A stretch of DNA of 64,000 bases, taken from the NCBI GenBank assembly GCA_023228885.1, contig JALOAJ010000006.1, positions 38,725 to 102,724 on the forward strand, given 5' to 3'. Positions 9,381 through 17,672 of the stretch are shown piece after piece. A program made the translations under genes and the position numbers. The notes below the pieces were generated by a model. That model was not told the origin of the DNA and did not search any database. It saw only the letters and a list, made by a program, of their open reading frames with translations. The stretch is from Bacillota bacterium (lineage in GTDB: Bacteria > Bacillota > Clostridia > Monoglobales > Firm-18). Every line of letters starts with the position of its first letter. The stretch's first letter is position 1.

Positions 9381-10784
9381 ATGAATAAAAAAAATATATT
9401 AATTATTGTATCTGACCAACTGTCACAGAAGGCATTGCCGACATACGGGAATAATTATGTCCAGACTCCTAATATTGATAGAATTGCCAACGGCGCGATT
9501 GTTTTCAATGAATGTTATACTCCATACCCGCTCTGTCAACCGGCAAGGGCAGCTTTGTGGTCGGGACGGTTGCCCCATCAGACAAAAATAGAGTCTAATG
9601 GCAGAAATCATTTTGTGCCACCATATCCCAGCGAGCTTCCCACTTTAGGAAGTATTTTTGCGGAAGCGGGATATGATACCACACATTTTGGCAAAACTCA
9701 TGACGCGGGCACTCTGCGGGGATTTCGTGTTGAGCCTGAGTGTGCGTTAGAGGTTGAGGGTAGTGATGCTTTTCCTGTTAATTATGATACAAAAAGGGAC
9801 AGATATACCACCGTAAAGGTTGTTGATTATCTGTCGAAACAAAATGAAAAACCCTATTTGCTGATTGCAGATTTACAAAACCCCCATGATATTTGTAACT
9901 GGGTAGGACACAACAAGGGTGTGCATAAAAATATACCTATCGACAAGGAATTGCCGGCATTGCCAGATAATTTTTACACATCTGATTTTAAAAGCCGTCC
10001 CAAGCCTGTCCAATACATATGCTGCAGCCACCGAAGGCAATGCCAGGCAACAGGGTGGACAGAGGATAATTATCGGCAATATCTTGCCGCATATTACCAT
10101 TATATTGAAAGACTGGATGCAGAGATAGGGTTAATTCTTGATGCTTTGGAAAAACGCAATGATGCGAAGGATACGCTGATTGTTTTCTTAGCAGATCATG
10201 GTGATGGAATGGCAGCACACGGTTTGGTTACAAAACAGGTTTCATTTTATGAAGAAACTACGCATGTGCCTTTATTTTTTAAAGGCCAAGGGTTTAGAAC
10301 CGATAGGAACACAGCACACCAGCTTGTTTCTTTGATGGATATACTTCCAACCCTATGTGATTATGCCGAATTGGAAACCCCGGAAGGGCTTTGGGGTAAA
10401 AGCCTTTTGCCTATACTTAAGGGCGAAAATGAGTTTGAAGTTCATGAGTACATCGTAAGCGAATGGCTTACGGAATGGGGATTTACCATGGAGCCGGGAC
10501 GCATGATTAGAACCCGGAATTATAAATATATGAAATATCTTGAAGAAAACGCAGAAGAGTTATATAATATTTCGGAGGATAGGGGCGAACAAACGAATTT
10601 AATCAGCTCCCCCGAGTGCAAATCCATTTTAGAACACCACCGGTCTGCGCTTCAGGAGTATATAAATACAACCGGTGACAATTTCAATTCCATTGATTTT
10701 AAAATAGACAGCAGATGGCGATCACACAAGCCGGGGTATGAAAATCATACCGGGGTTGACGCGCCAACAGCGATGACAAAATAA
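9381..10784 (+). CDS. Second sulfatase (formylglycine-dependent, Cys type)
   Basis: A 467-residue sulfatase distinct from the first. The signature is CQPAR with Cys52 as the formylglycine precursor. Asp12 in IIVSDQ and the FLADHGDGM block supply metal ligands. There is no signal peptide, so a cytoplasmic location is inferred. It starts 42 bases after the GH130 gene and is probably co-transcribed. The two enzymes differ clearly in sequence, so they likely remove sulfate from different positions or sugars. Confidence 0.92.
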   Translation: MNKKNILIIVSDQLSQKALPTYGNNYVQTPNIDRIANGAIVFNECYTPYPLCQPARAALWSGRLPHQTKIESNGRNHFVPPYPSELPTLGSIFAEAGYDTTHFGKTHDAGTLRGFRVEPECALEVEGSDAFPVNYDTKRDRYTTVKVVDYLSKQNEKPYLLIADLQNPHDICNWVGHNKGVHKNIPIDKELPALPDNFYTSDFKSRPKPVQYICCSHRRQCQATGWTEDNYRQYLAAYYHYIERLDAEIGLILDALEKRNDAKDTLIVFLADHGDGMAAHGLVTKQVSFYEETTHVPLFFKGQGFRTDRNTAHQLVSLMDILPTLCDYAELETPEGLWGKSLLPILKGENEFEVHEYIVSEWLTEWGFTMEPGRMIRTRNYKYMKYLEENAEELYNISEDRGEQTNLISSPECKSILEHHRSALQEYINTTGDNFNSIDFKIDSRWRSHKPGYENHTGVDAPTAMTK

Positions 10785-11069
10785 TTTTATAGCGATTAAG
10801 CTGGTTTACCGTAATAAACAAGGCTTTTATAGTATATGTTTAATAGATTTCAAACGGTGCTGCAATATGCCGCAAGTGCAGGTATAATGAAAAAGTGTGA
10901 TAAACCGCACATCTTTGATACTTGAGTTTCAAGCAAGTCATTAAAACCGCCCTACGGAAAATTTACCAAAATCCAATCCGAATCACCTTTTTCTCATTTT
11001 GCCGTCTGCCATCTAATTTCGACCCATGCATATCAGCGGTTTTTCTTTTTCAAGTATTCTTTAGCCGGT

Positions 11070-12164
11070 CTAATTAGCTATACTCTTTCTGTACTCGGTA
11101 ACGGTTACACCTGCATACTTTTTGAATAGCTTCGAGAAATAATACGCATTGCTTATCCCTACAAGCTGACTTATTTCATAATCCTTGTATTGCAAATCTT
11201 TGCACAGCAATTTTGCCTTTTCAATCCTCACATAATTTAAATAATCCAAAAATGACCTACCAGCCACCTTTTTAAATAGCTTTGATGCATAATTATAGCT
11301 GACAAAGGTAAGCTGTGCTAAGTCCTCCAGTGTTATATGTTCGGCATAGTTATCGTCAATATACTTGAACATTGCACGAATTTTTTGGTCATCCTCATTA
11401 CTTGCCGAAACCGAAAGGCGCCTTTGAGTATTATCAAGTATTTGCTCGACCAAATCGCTAAAGCCATCTAATTCATCACTGTTATCAATAATCATATCAA
11501 TATTTGATACTTCAAAAACCTTTAAAAATTCCTCGTCATTGACAAAATGCCCAAAAACTTCAAGCAAAGTATAAAGAATATACTTATATACAATTCTTGA
11601 GTGTCTCTTTTCCTTCAAAAAATCATTACACAGCTTTTTGATTTTTTCCCTCGCACCTTCGATGCCATGTCCGCCTTCATCCTTAGCGGCATTGACAAAC
11701 ACCTCCGCCGCCAGCCTAACCCGCTGGACAAACAATGTATTATCAACTGACTTTTTTAAATTATCTATTTTTTTAATGCTTTGGGCTTGAATATCAAGCT
11801 CATACACCGCCTTTTTTATGACGGAGGTTATTTCGTCAACATCAACCGGTTTTAACAAAAATCCAAATACATTTAAATCCAAAGCCTTTTTTGCATAATC
11901 AAAATCCCTATACCCCGTTACTACTATAAGTTTAGAGTTTTTAAGCATTTCGACGCAATTTTCAAGCATGTCCAAGCCACTCAAATCGTTCATCTTTATA
12001 TCAGTAATTACAATATCCGGTCTAAGACTATCTATGGTAGCAACCCCCTCTTCCCCGCTGCCTGCCTCCCCGCATATAAAGCATCCGCATTCTTCCCATC
12101 GGATAACCGTTTTTAAACTTTTTCTCATCAGTGGTTCATCGTCAATAATTAATACCTTATACAT
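11070..12164 (-). CDS. Response regulator, YesN type (receiver plus AraC-family DNA-binding domain)
   Basis: A 364-residue regulator. The N-terminal receiver has acidic residues Asp8/Asp9, phospho-acceptor Asp55 (IVITDIKM) and the LLKPVD lysine motif. A helical linker follows, then an AraC-type double helix-turn-helix over about the last 100 residues (ITLEDLAQLTFVSYNYASKL, then YYFSKLFKKYAG). It is the output partner of the histidine kinase just upstream, whose stop shares one base with this start. Such pairs usually control neighbouring carbohydrate transport and breakdown genes, here most likely the importer and sulfatase operons. Confidence 0.93.
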   Translation of the reverse strand: MYKVLIIDDEPLMRKSLKTVIRWEECGCFICGEAGSGEEGVATIDSLRPDIVITDIKMNDLSGLDMLENCVEMLKNSKLIVVTGYRDFDYAKKALDLNVFGFLLKPVDVDEITSVIKKAVYELDIQAQSIKKIDNLKKSVDNTLFVQRVRLAAEVFVNAAKDEGGHGIEGAREKIKKLCNDFLKEKRHSRIVYKYILYTLLEVFGHFVNDEEFLKVFEVSNIDMIIDNSDELDGFSDLVEQILDNTQRRLSVSASNEDDQKIRAMFKYIDDNYAEHITLEDLAQLTFVSYNYASKLFKKVAGRSFLDYLNYVRIEKAKLLCKDLQYKDYEISQLVGISNAYYFSKLFKKYAGVTVTEYRKSIAN

Positions 12165-13912
12165 TATTCACTCTCCAAATCCTTTGCAACGGTTATAATA
12201 AACCTTGTGTATTCGCCCTGTACGCTTTCCGCAAAAATCCCATATTTCTCCCCGTAAATCAGCTTTATCCTCCGGTTTACATTTTCAAGCCCTATTCCTG
12301 TGTCGGTACCATAGCTGCTAAAATACTCATCATTGTTTAAAGTAAAACAGCGATTTAATTCATCTGTTTGCGTCTGCTCCATTCCCTTGCCATCATCCTC
12401 AACAATAATGACAACTGTTTCGCCCTGTATTTTAACACTTAGCTTAACTACAATTTTTTTACTGCTTTTGCCATGAATAATACAGTTTTCCACAATGGGC
12501 TGCAAAATAAGGTTCGGCACTAAAATATCAAGCGCTGCGGGTTCTATGGACTTTATAAAACTGACAGTATCCTCGAACCGCAGTTTTGTAATAAGCACAT
12601 AGCTGTTTATGTGCTCAAGCTCCTCTTGCAGCGGTATCATTTCGTCATGCCTGCCAATTGCTGCATCGATCATCTTCGCCATAGCTTCGGTGGCTTTTAC
12701 AATTTCCGGAACATTGTTTATATGCGCCAACCATTGAATACTTTGAAGAGTATTAAAAATGAAATGTGGGTTAATCTGCGCTTGAAGCGCTTTGATTTGC
12801 GCCGTAGTTGACATAAGCTTTTCCCTGTAGTTTTGGTCGATAAGGGTTCTAATCCGTTTGTTCATGTTGTTAAAAGAATCGAAAACTATCTTAAATTCAT
12901 TTTGATTGGTATGACTTATTTCATCAGCTATCCCATCGTAGTGATTTGCCGTTGACATTTTACTTACAAGCACATTTATTGGAACTACAAGCTCATTTCG
13001 CAGATATTTGTTGCATATAAACATAATAATTATTGAAAAACCGCATGAAAACGCAATGAACACCATGAACAAGAATAAATCCCCATAAATATCTTTAAAG
13101 CTGCTGTACGCAATAATTCGCCAGCCATTGCTGCCGCAAACAACTGAAGATACCATAATTCCATTTCGGTTATCGTTAAGGGTAATTTCCCTTTTTCCCC
13201 TCAAATATCCCGCTAAAGAAGCGAATATGTTTACATCGTCGGCACCGACGGAGTAAATAAAATGATTTGATTTGCTTATCAGCATAATACCCATGGATTC
13301 TCCGGAGTATTTAGCACATGCCTCACCAAAATATTTCTCTGACACCTGAAATATAAGATTTCCAATTTTCTTGAAAGTATATGGGTCGTATATATTTCTA
13401 CAATAATAAATTCCACTCGTATCATTTTCGTTGCCTGTTATATACCAAGTATCCTTCTCATCACTTTGATTAAGCATTTCCCTTATTTGGGGGACTGCAA
13501 TTCCGATGTCCGTTTTATATCCGGCTTTTATATATTTCACCTCCGTTCCACAGTTTAAAAGCCAAATACCATGAATGCAATCCACATTCACAATGGACTG
13601 CTTTAACAGATTTTCCATCGATGCTTTAAATTCGTCTTTTTCTTTATTCGTATCACCGACCAAATATATCCGACTGTCATAAAAAAGCCCCTGTGAAATA
13701 TCAAATATCGTATATACATAACCATCCAACATATTTTTTATTGCATTCAGCATAAGTGTAATGTTTTCGTTGGTCTTGTCCCAAATTATTTTGTTTGAAA
13801 TGTAGTACGAGGAATAGCTGTAAATGCAAATAACTGTAATTATTTGTACCACAATTAAGGCAAGCATTTTGTTTTTCAGCGATAATCTTCGAAAAACATT
13901 TCTCCCAATCAT
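12164..13912 (-). CDS. Sensor histidine kinase, YesM type
   Basis: A membrane sensor of about 582 residues. It has an N-terminal helix, a large extracytoplasmic region, a second helix (LFMVFIAFSCGFSIIIMFIC), a HAMP-like linker, the His_kinase motif ALQAQINPHFIFNTLQSIQW, and an HATPase domain (PIVENCIIHG, DDGKGM, GIGLENVNRRI). I prefer the ATG at 13912, with GGAG four bases upstream, over the ATG at 13984. It forms a two-gene operon with the YesN-type regulator. The extracellular region probably senses a glycan or a loaded binding protein. Confidence 0.92.
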   Translation of the reverse strand: MIGRNVFRRLSLKNKMLALIVVQIITVICIYSYSSYYISNKIIWDKTNENITLMLNAIKNMLDGYVYTIFDISQGLFYDSRIYLVGDTNKEKDEFKASMENLLKQSIVNVDCIHGIWLLNCGTEVKYIKAGYKTDIGIAVPQIREMLNQSDEKDTWYITGNENDTSGIYYCRNIYDPYTFKKIGNLIFQVSEKYFGEACAKYSGESMGIMLISKSNHFIYSVGADDVNIFASLAGYLRGKREITLNDNRNGIMVSSVVCGSNGWRIIAYSSFKDIYGDLFLFMVFIAFSCGFSIIIMFICNKYLRNELVVPINVLVSKMSTANHYDGIADEISHTNQNEFKIVFDSFNNMNKRIRTLIDQNYREKLMSTTAQIKALQAQINPHFIFNTLQSIQWLAHINNVPEIVKATEAMAKMIDAAIGRHDEMIPLQEELEHINSYVLITKLRFEDTVSFIKSIEPAALDILVPNLILQPIVENCIIHGKSSKKIVVKLSVKIQGETVVIIVEDDGKGMEQTQTDELNRCFTLNNDEYFSSYGTDTGIGLENVNRRIKLIYGEKYGIFAESVQGEYTRFIITVAKDLESE

Positions 13913-13913
13913 A

Positions 13914-14218
13914 TTACTCCGCTCCCAAGCTATGTATATTTTTATGCGCTCCAACTGCCGCTTCAAGCACTTCTCGCCTATCAATATTGCCGCTTAAAAT
14001 TTTCGGAAGATTATCTTCAATATAATTATACCCCATTGCTGAAATGGTGTCAATGAGGTTGCCTGCATTTGCCTTTAAATTGAACATAGCAAGCACAATT
14101 ATGTTTGATTCTCACTATGCAGTACTAAACAAGGTTATAGTAGTCTCCGTTATCCGTCTTGGTGAAAGTCGGCGCTAATGGTGTGCATACAATCATGCCG
14201 AATTCCTTTTTATCTAAA
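13914..14218 (-). pseudogene. Decayed coding remnants upstream of the sensor kinase
   Basis: Two minus-strand pieces read like protein but lack proper gene structure. One frame from about 14218 to 14127 reads GMIVCTPLAPTFTKTDNGDY and stops. A 60-codon frame from 14096 to 13914 (MFNLKANAGNLIDTISAMGY and on) ends at the ribosome binding site of the kinase gene and has no ribosome binding site of its own. Protein-like composition without initiation signals suggests leftovers of one or two deleted genes. The second piece vaguely resembles the start of sugar isomerase barrels, but I would not assign it. Confidence 0.3.
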
Positions 14219-14287
14219 TTTCATAATATTAATCGTATTCGCTTCAATAGGCAAGCAAAAATACACAAAAAAAGATAAAACTGTACA

Positions 14288-14316
14288 TTGAATATACATT
14301 ATATATTATATATAAT
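14288..14316 (+). promoter_or_regulatory. Predicted sigma-A promoter of the FAD oxidoreductase pair
   Basis: TTGAAT (14288-14293), 17 bases, TATAAT (14311-14316), in an AT-rich stretch 40 bases upstream of the first oxidoreductase start, which is preceded by ACGGAGG. Confidence 0.6.
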
Positions 14317-14355
14317 GATATCATAAATTGAAGCAATAGTGAAACGGAGGTCAAT

Positions 14356-15135
14356 ATGCTTTCAAAATATGATTTGCTAATAATAGGAGCGACATTTACC
14401 GGAATGGGTGCGGCATTTGCAAAAAAAGAAAATACGCTTGTTGTAGAACGATGCTCACTAATAGGCTACGAGTTTATAGATTGTTTCAACCCCGGATACG
14501 GATATGGTTGCACTCTGCTTACAGGATTTGCCAAGAATTTTGCCGACGAGCTTACTGCTGCAAAGCTTTTAACGAAGGAGGGTATTACTAATATCGCCGC
14601 TACCGCTCCCATATTGTACAGCCTTGTGAAAGATAGTTCCATTCCTGTTATGCTCAACACAGATGTTGCAGAAGTGACGCATAATGGAGTTGAATTTTCA
14701 GTAAAAATATTCAATAGTCAGGGCTTTAGTGAAATTCGTGCAGACATGATTTTAGACACGCGCAGCTGCAATGTAGTGTCCAAAACCATAAATGCGGTTT
14801 TGAACAGTGATAAGCCGGATTTTAGCTGCTTTACCAATAGTGGTAGCGTGTCATACATCTGCTGTCCGCTCACCGGCAGTACTATTTTGAAGCTGTGTGT
14901 CGATAAAAACGATGATTTTCCTGTCGCCCGAAAAAAGCTACACGGCTTTTGGGAAAAACGGAAAGGCATTTTAAAGGAATGGACGATTTCGTCTGTTGCA
15001 AACTGCTTTGACTATAATTGCCGCCCTGCCGTTTCCGAAAAGGACGGCGCAATACTCCTTCCGTCTTGTGCTTACCGCAATCCCCTTGAAGCGCTGCAAG
15101 CAGGTATAAATTCAATTAGTAGAATGGAGAAATAA
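14356..15135 (+). CDS. Degenerate FAD-dependent oxidoreductase-like protein
   Basis: A 259-residue protein with a Rossmann-type start (YDLLIIGATFTGMGAAFA) and an acidic residue after the second strand (VVERCSLIG), as in FAD-dependent oxidoreductases of the PF12831 type. The dinucleotide loop is G-x-T-x-x-G instead of G-x-G-x-x-G, and the protein is about half the usual length. It may bind FAD weakly or not at all. It is followed after 4 bases by a full-length relative, which suggests a functional pair. The start has a clear ACGGAGG. I know no precise function for it. Confidence 0.65.
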   Translation: MLSKYDLLIIGATFTGMGAAFAKKENTLVVERCSLIGYEFIDCFNPGYGYGCTLLTGFAKNFADELTAAKLLTKEGITNIAATAPILYSLVKDSSIPVMLNTDVAEVTHNGVEFSVKIFNSQGFSEIRADMILDTRSCNVVSKTINAVLNSDKPDFSCFTNSGSVSYICCPLTGSTILKLCVDKNDDFPVARKKLHGFWEKRKGILKEWTISSVANCFDYNCRPAVSEKDGAILLPSCAYRNPLEALQAGINSISRMEK

Positions 15136-15139
15136 CACT

Positions 15140-17023
15140 ATGGTGCTATCACAAAAAATAAACGGAGATACAATACATAAGAAGGTCTCGCATGTTGATT
15201 TCTCTGACTCATACGATGTTATTGTCGCCGGCTTAGGCACAGCGGGAAGCCTTGCCGCAGTTTGTTCTGCCAGGGCCGGACTGCGCGTTGCAGGTGTAGA
15301 AAGGTTAACCTGCATGGGCGGTATAGGAACAGCTGGAGGGATAATGGCATATTACTTTGGCTCAAAGGGCGGATTTTACGAAGAAATTGACCGAATGTCA
15401 AAAAACCACACCCCGTCTGTCTACACCAAACCAGTGCACATGAGTATCGATGCAAAAAAGTATGTACTTGAAGACTCTGCCTTGGGCTTTGGGGCGGACA
15501 TCAAATATGAATCAACCGTTACGGGAGTCTATTTTGAAGGCAAAACCGTTAAGGGAATAAACCTTCTCACACCTCACGGTACAAAAGCTATAGCCTGCAA
15601 GGTGTTAATCGATTGCACCGGTGATGCTTATGTGTGCGATATTGCCGGATGTTCTTCGCGTTGGGGCAGGGATATTGATGGGCGCACCCAGCCATTTACA
15701 AGCGTTAGGGTTCATACCAGAAACGGCATAGTTCGTGGCACAAATTTTGATAGTGGATATATGAAGCAATGTGACCCACAACAGCTGTCGAGCGGCATTA
15801 TCATTTCCCATGCCGCCCACCTGAACAGAAAGGGTGACAAAGGAAGCCATCCCCTCTATTTTGCACCCTTAATCGGTGTTCGAGAGGGGCGCAGAGTTGA
15901 GGGTGAAGAAACTGTTACCCTACCCGAATTTTTTGATGACAAAATGACGAAGCAACCAGTTTTCTATGCATATGCCGACCTTGATAAACATGGCTTAGAT
16001 TTTGCATTGGACAGCGAAATATTGCAGGACTGGGCAATAGCAAGCAATCTGGGCGCGGTTAATATCAGCATTCCCATTCCCATGGGCTCCTTTATTCCAA
16101 AGGGTTATGACGGGCTTTTAGTTGCAGGGCGCTGTATGTCGTTTGACAGGGACATTTCCAGCTGTGTGCGAATGATGCGTGATATGCAAAAGACAGGTGA
16201 AGTTGCCGCTGCAATAGCAGACATATCTATTAAAACTGGCTGTGCGCTGCGTGATGTACCGTATGGTGATTTACTTCCTCGTTTAAAGGAGACTGGTTGT
16301 TTTGACGAGAGTAATAATAAAGGCTATGTTTTCGATATTCCAACATGGATAAGGTTGAAAAACCCGGAGCTTAAAGAGAAGAAAATCACTTGGTTAACCG
16401 ACGCTGATGCTATCAAAGCTGAGCTTGCCACCCTGACCCCCGGCGCTGCTATTTGGTCATGCAGGCGGTTGGGTGAAAACATACGCCAAGCCCTTTGCGA
16501 ATGGCTTGGTTCAACTGATGAAAATCTCCGCAAGCATAGCGCTTTTGCCCTTGCGCTCATTGGTGACAGGGTTGCATTACCTGTTTTAAGGTCAATGATT
16601 CGGACGCGCGAAGATGTTATTTTGCAGGATTGTAGAAAGAATAACCAAATGAGGGGAGTTATGGCAATATATTTGGCTGGAAAGCTTTGTGATAAAGAAA
16701 TAATCAATGATTTGATCGATATCATACTTGATAGCGACGGACAAAAAAAATCGGCACACACAAACGCATATGCCGAATTGAAGCATAATTCAGAAGAATA
16801 TAACAATATATATTTTCAATTTTTCTCCTTCAGCCTTATTGCTTTAATTAGTATCGGCAACACATACCAGGGGCTGCGCGCTAAAATCAAGAAAGCAATA
16901 ACCGCCGCGTTTGAAGATGAGAGGTATATTGACCGTATCACTTCAAAAAAAAATGTTTTTCTTGAATATGACATGATTATAAATCTTCGTAAAGTAGTCG
17001 AGAGAGAAACAACAAATTGGTAA
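15140..17023 (+). CDS. FAD-dependent oxidoreductase (PF12831-like) with C-terminal helical repeats
   Basis: 627 residues. Residues about 27-60 hold the FAD-binding Rossmann motif (VIVAGLGTAGSLAAVCSARA) followed by the ERLTCMGGIGTAG block typical of the FAD_oxidored family. The C-terminal motif GLLVAGRCMSFDRDISSCVR closes the FAD fold. The last 170 residues (LRKHSAFALALIGDRVALPV and on) look like HEAT-type helical repeats, often found in long members of this family near carbohydrate genes. The substrate is unknown, but oxidation of a sugar or sugar derivative is plausible from context. It is in operon with the short relative upstream. Confidence 0.85.
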   Translation: MVLSQKINGDTIHKKVSHVDFSDSYDVIVAGLGTAGSLAAVCSARAGLRVAGVERLTCMGGIGTAGGIMAYYFGSKGGFYEEIDRMSKNHTPSVYTKPVHMSIDAKKYVLEDSALGFGADIKYESTVTGVYFEGKTVKGINLLTPHGTKAIACKVLIDCTGDAYVCDIAGCSSRWGRDIDGRTQPFTSVRVHTRNGIVRGTNFDSGYMKQCDPQQLSSGIIISHAAHLNRKGDKGSHPLYFAPLIGVREGRRVEGEETVTLPEFFDDKMTKQPVFYAYADLDKHGLDFALDSEILQDWAIASNLGAVNISIPIPMGSFIPKGYDGLLVAGRCMSFDRDISSCVRMMRDMQKTGEVAAAIADISIKTGCALRDVPYGDLLPRLKETGCFDESNNKGYVFDIPTWIRLKNPELKEKKITWLTDADAIKAELATLTPGAAIWSCRRLGENIRQALCEWLGSTDENLRKHSAFALALIGDRVALPVLRSMIRTREDVILQDCRKNNQMRGVMAIYLAGKLCDKEIINDLIDIILDSDGQKKSAHTNAYAELKHNSEEYNNIYFQFFSFSLIALISIGNTYQGLRAKIKKAITAAFEDERYIDRITSKKNVFLEYDMIINLRKVVERETTNW

Positions 17024-17034
17024 GACAAGGGTTG

Positions 17035-17130
17035 CTTGAAATCGGCAGCGTTAGGGGCAACATCGCAGGTTTTCGCGTAAAATGTCAATAACTTGTCACG
17101 CATTTACCTAATTATCTTTTTCATGGCAGC
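17035..17130 (-). pseudogene. C-terminal remnant of a sulfatase gene
   Basis: The minus strand reads AAMKKIIR-stop-MRDKLLTFYAKTCD and continues VAPNAADFK. The sulfatase at 6803-8269 ends PAMENIIRQMRDRLLMFYLE then TCDVVPHIADIR. The alignment is collinear over 31 residues, with the Gln codon CAA replaced by the stop TAA at 17104-17106. No further sulfatase sequence is recognisable upstream. This is a decayed fragment of a second, related sulfatase gene in the opposite orientation. Confidence 0.75.
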
Positions 17131-17152
17131 AAGGAAGCGGGCGAAGATTTTT

Positions 17153-17187
17153 GCAAACAAAAACGGAGCAAAGCGAACTTTGCCCCG
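17153..17187 (-). terminator. Rho-independent terminator closing the tRNA-Trp/repeat transcript
   Basis: On the minus strand a 10-bp stem (CGGGGCAAAG / CTTTGCTCCG, one G-U pair) with a TTCG tetraloop is followed by TTTTTGTTT. The hairpin spans 17164-17187. Confidence 0.75.
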
Positions 17188-17190
17188 ATG

Positions 17191-17386
17191 TGGTGCGAAT
17201 AATCATAAGGGGCATAAGTTCTTATTTTCGTGCAAAAAATTCGCCCTTAGCAAAAACTAAAAGCGAATTAAATCCGGCATTATGCCGGTGGTGCGAATAA
17301 TCATAAGGGGCATATAAAATTTAAAATGCGGGTATAAAAGTTCGCCCACAGAATAAACTGTGAGCGATATAAACGGACAATGTCCG
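17191..17386 (-). repeat. Two tandem 98-nt structured repeats fused to the 3' end of tRNA-Trp
   Basis: Unit 1 (17289-17386) begins at the base after the tRNA CCA end and unit 2 (17191-17288) follows directly; both are exactly 98 bases. Each has, in order on the minus strand, a short palindrome (CGGACATTGTCCG or CCGGCATAATGCCGG), a hairpin of the form TCGC...GGGCGA (one arm pair is CACAG/CTGTG in unit 1, CTTTTAG/CTAAGGG in unit 2), a variable AT-rich spacer, and an identical 26-base tail ending ATTATTCGCACCA. The hairpin arms differ but keep pairing, which points to RNA structure. The array ends in a terminator. Confidence 0.8.
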
Positions 17387-17461
17387 TGGCAGGGGTAGAA
17401 GGATTCGAACCCTCATGAACGGTTTTGGAGACCGTCATACTAACCGTTGTATGATACCCCT
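17387..17461 (-). tRNA. tRNA-Trp (anticodon CCA)
   Basis: A 75-nt cloverleaf with all arms: acceptor AGGGGTA/TACCCCT (7 bp), D stem ATAC/GTAT, anticodon stem ACGGT/ACCGT with loop CTCCAAA (anticodon CCA), T arm with GGTTCGAATCC, discriminator G and an encoded CCA. A consensus promoter lies upstream and the 98-nt repeats follow without a gap. Confidence 0.97.
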
Positions 17462-17508
17462 TTATAAGAGTTTCAATTTATTTTACATGCATTCAACAAA
17501 ACAAAGTT

Positions 17509-17537
17509 ATTATAACAGCAAAGGATGCATTTGTCAA
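17509..17537 (-). promoter_or_regulatory. Consensus sigma-A promoter of tRNA-Trp
   Basis: On the minus strand TTGACA (17532-17537) and TATAAT (17509-17514) are exactly 17 bases apart, about 50 bases upstream of the tRNA. Both boxes are perfect consensus, as expected for a stable RNA gene. Confidence 0.8.
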
Positions 17538-17583
17538 GGTGCAAAAATGCCAACAGTCGTTGTAAACTGCATTATAAATTTGT

Positions 17584-17628
17584 AAAAAAATTAATACCTG
17601 CAAACAAGACATGTTTGACAGGTATTAA
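17584..17628 (-). terminator. Terminator downstream of dacF
   Basis: On the minus strand TTAATACCTG (17619-17628) pairs with CAGGTATTAA (17591-17600) and is followed by seven T residues. It lies 45 bases after the dacF stop and insulates the tRNA gene. Confidence 0.75.
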
Positions 17629-17672
17629 AACTTAAGTTATAACCTTTTATTGACCTATAAACAGCATTTAGC

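Noticed and set aside
10836..10925. A 29-codon plus-strand frame after the second sulfatase
   Set aside because: No ribosome binding site and no recognisable similarity; probably chance.
17191..17314. Direct repeats as a possible CRISPR remnant
   Set aside because: Only two 26-base copies occur, embedded in larger 98-nt structured units fused to a tRNA; there are no unique spacers of constant length beyond that and no cas genes.
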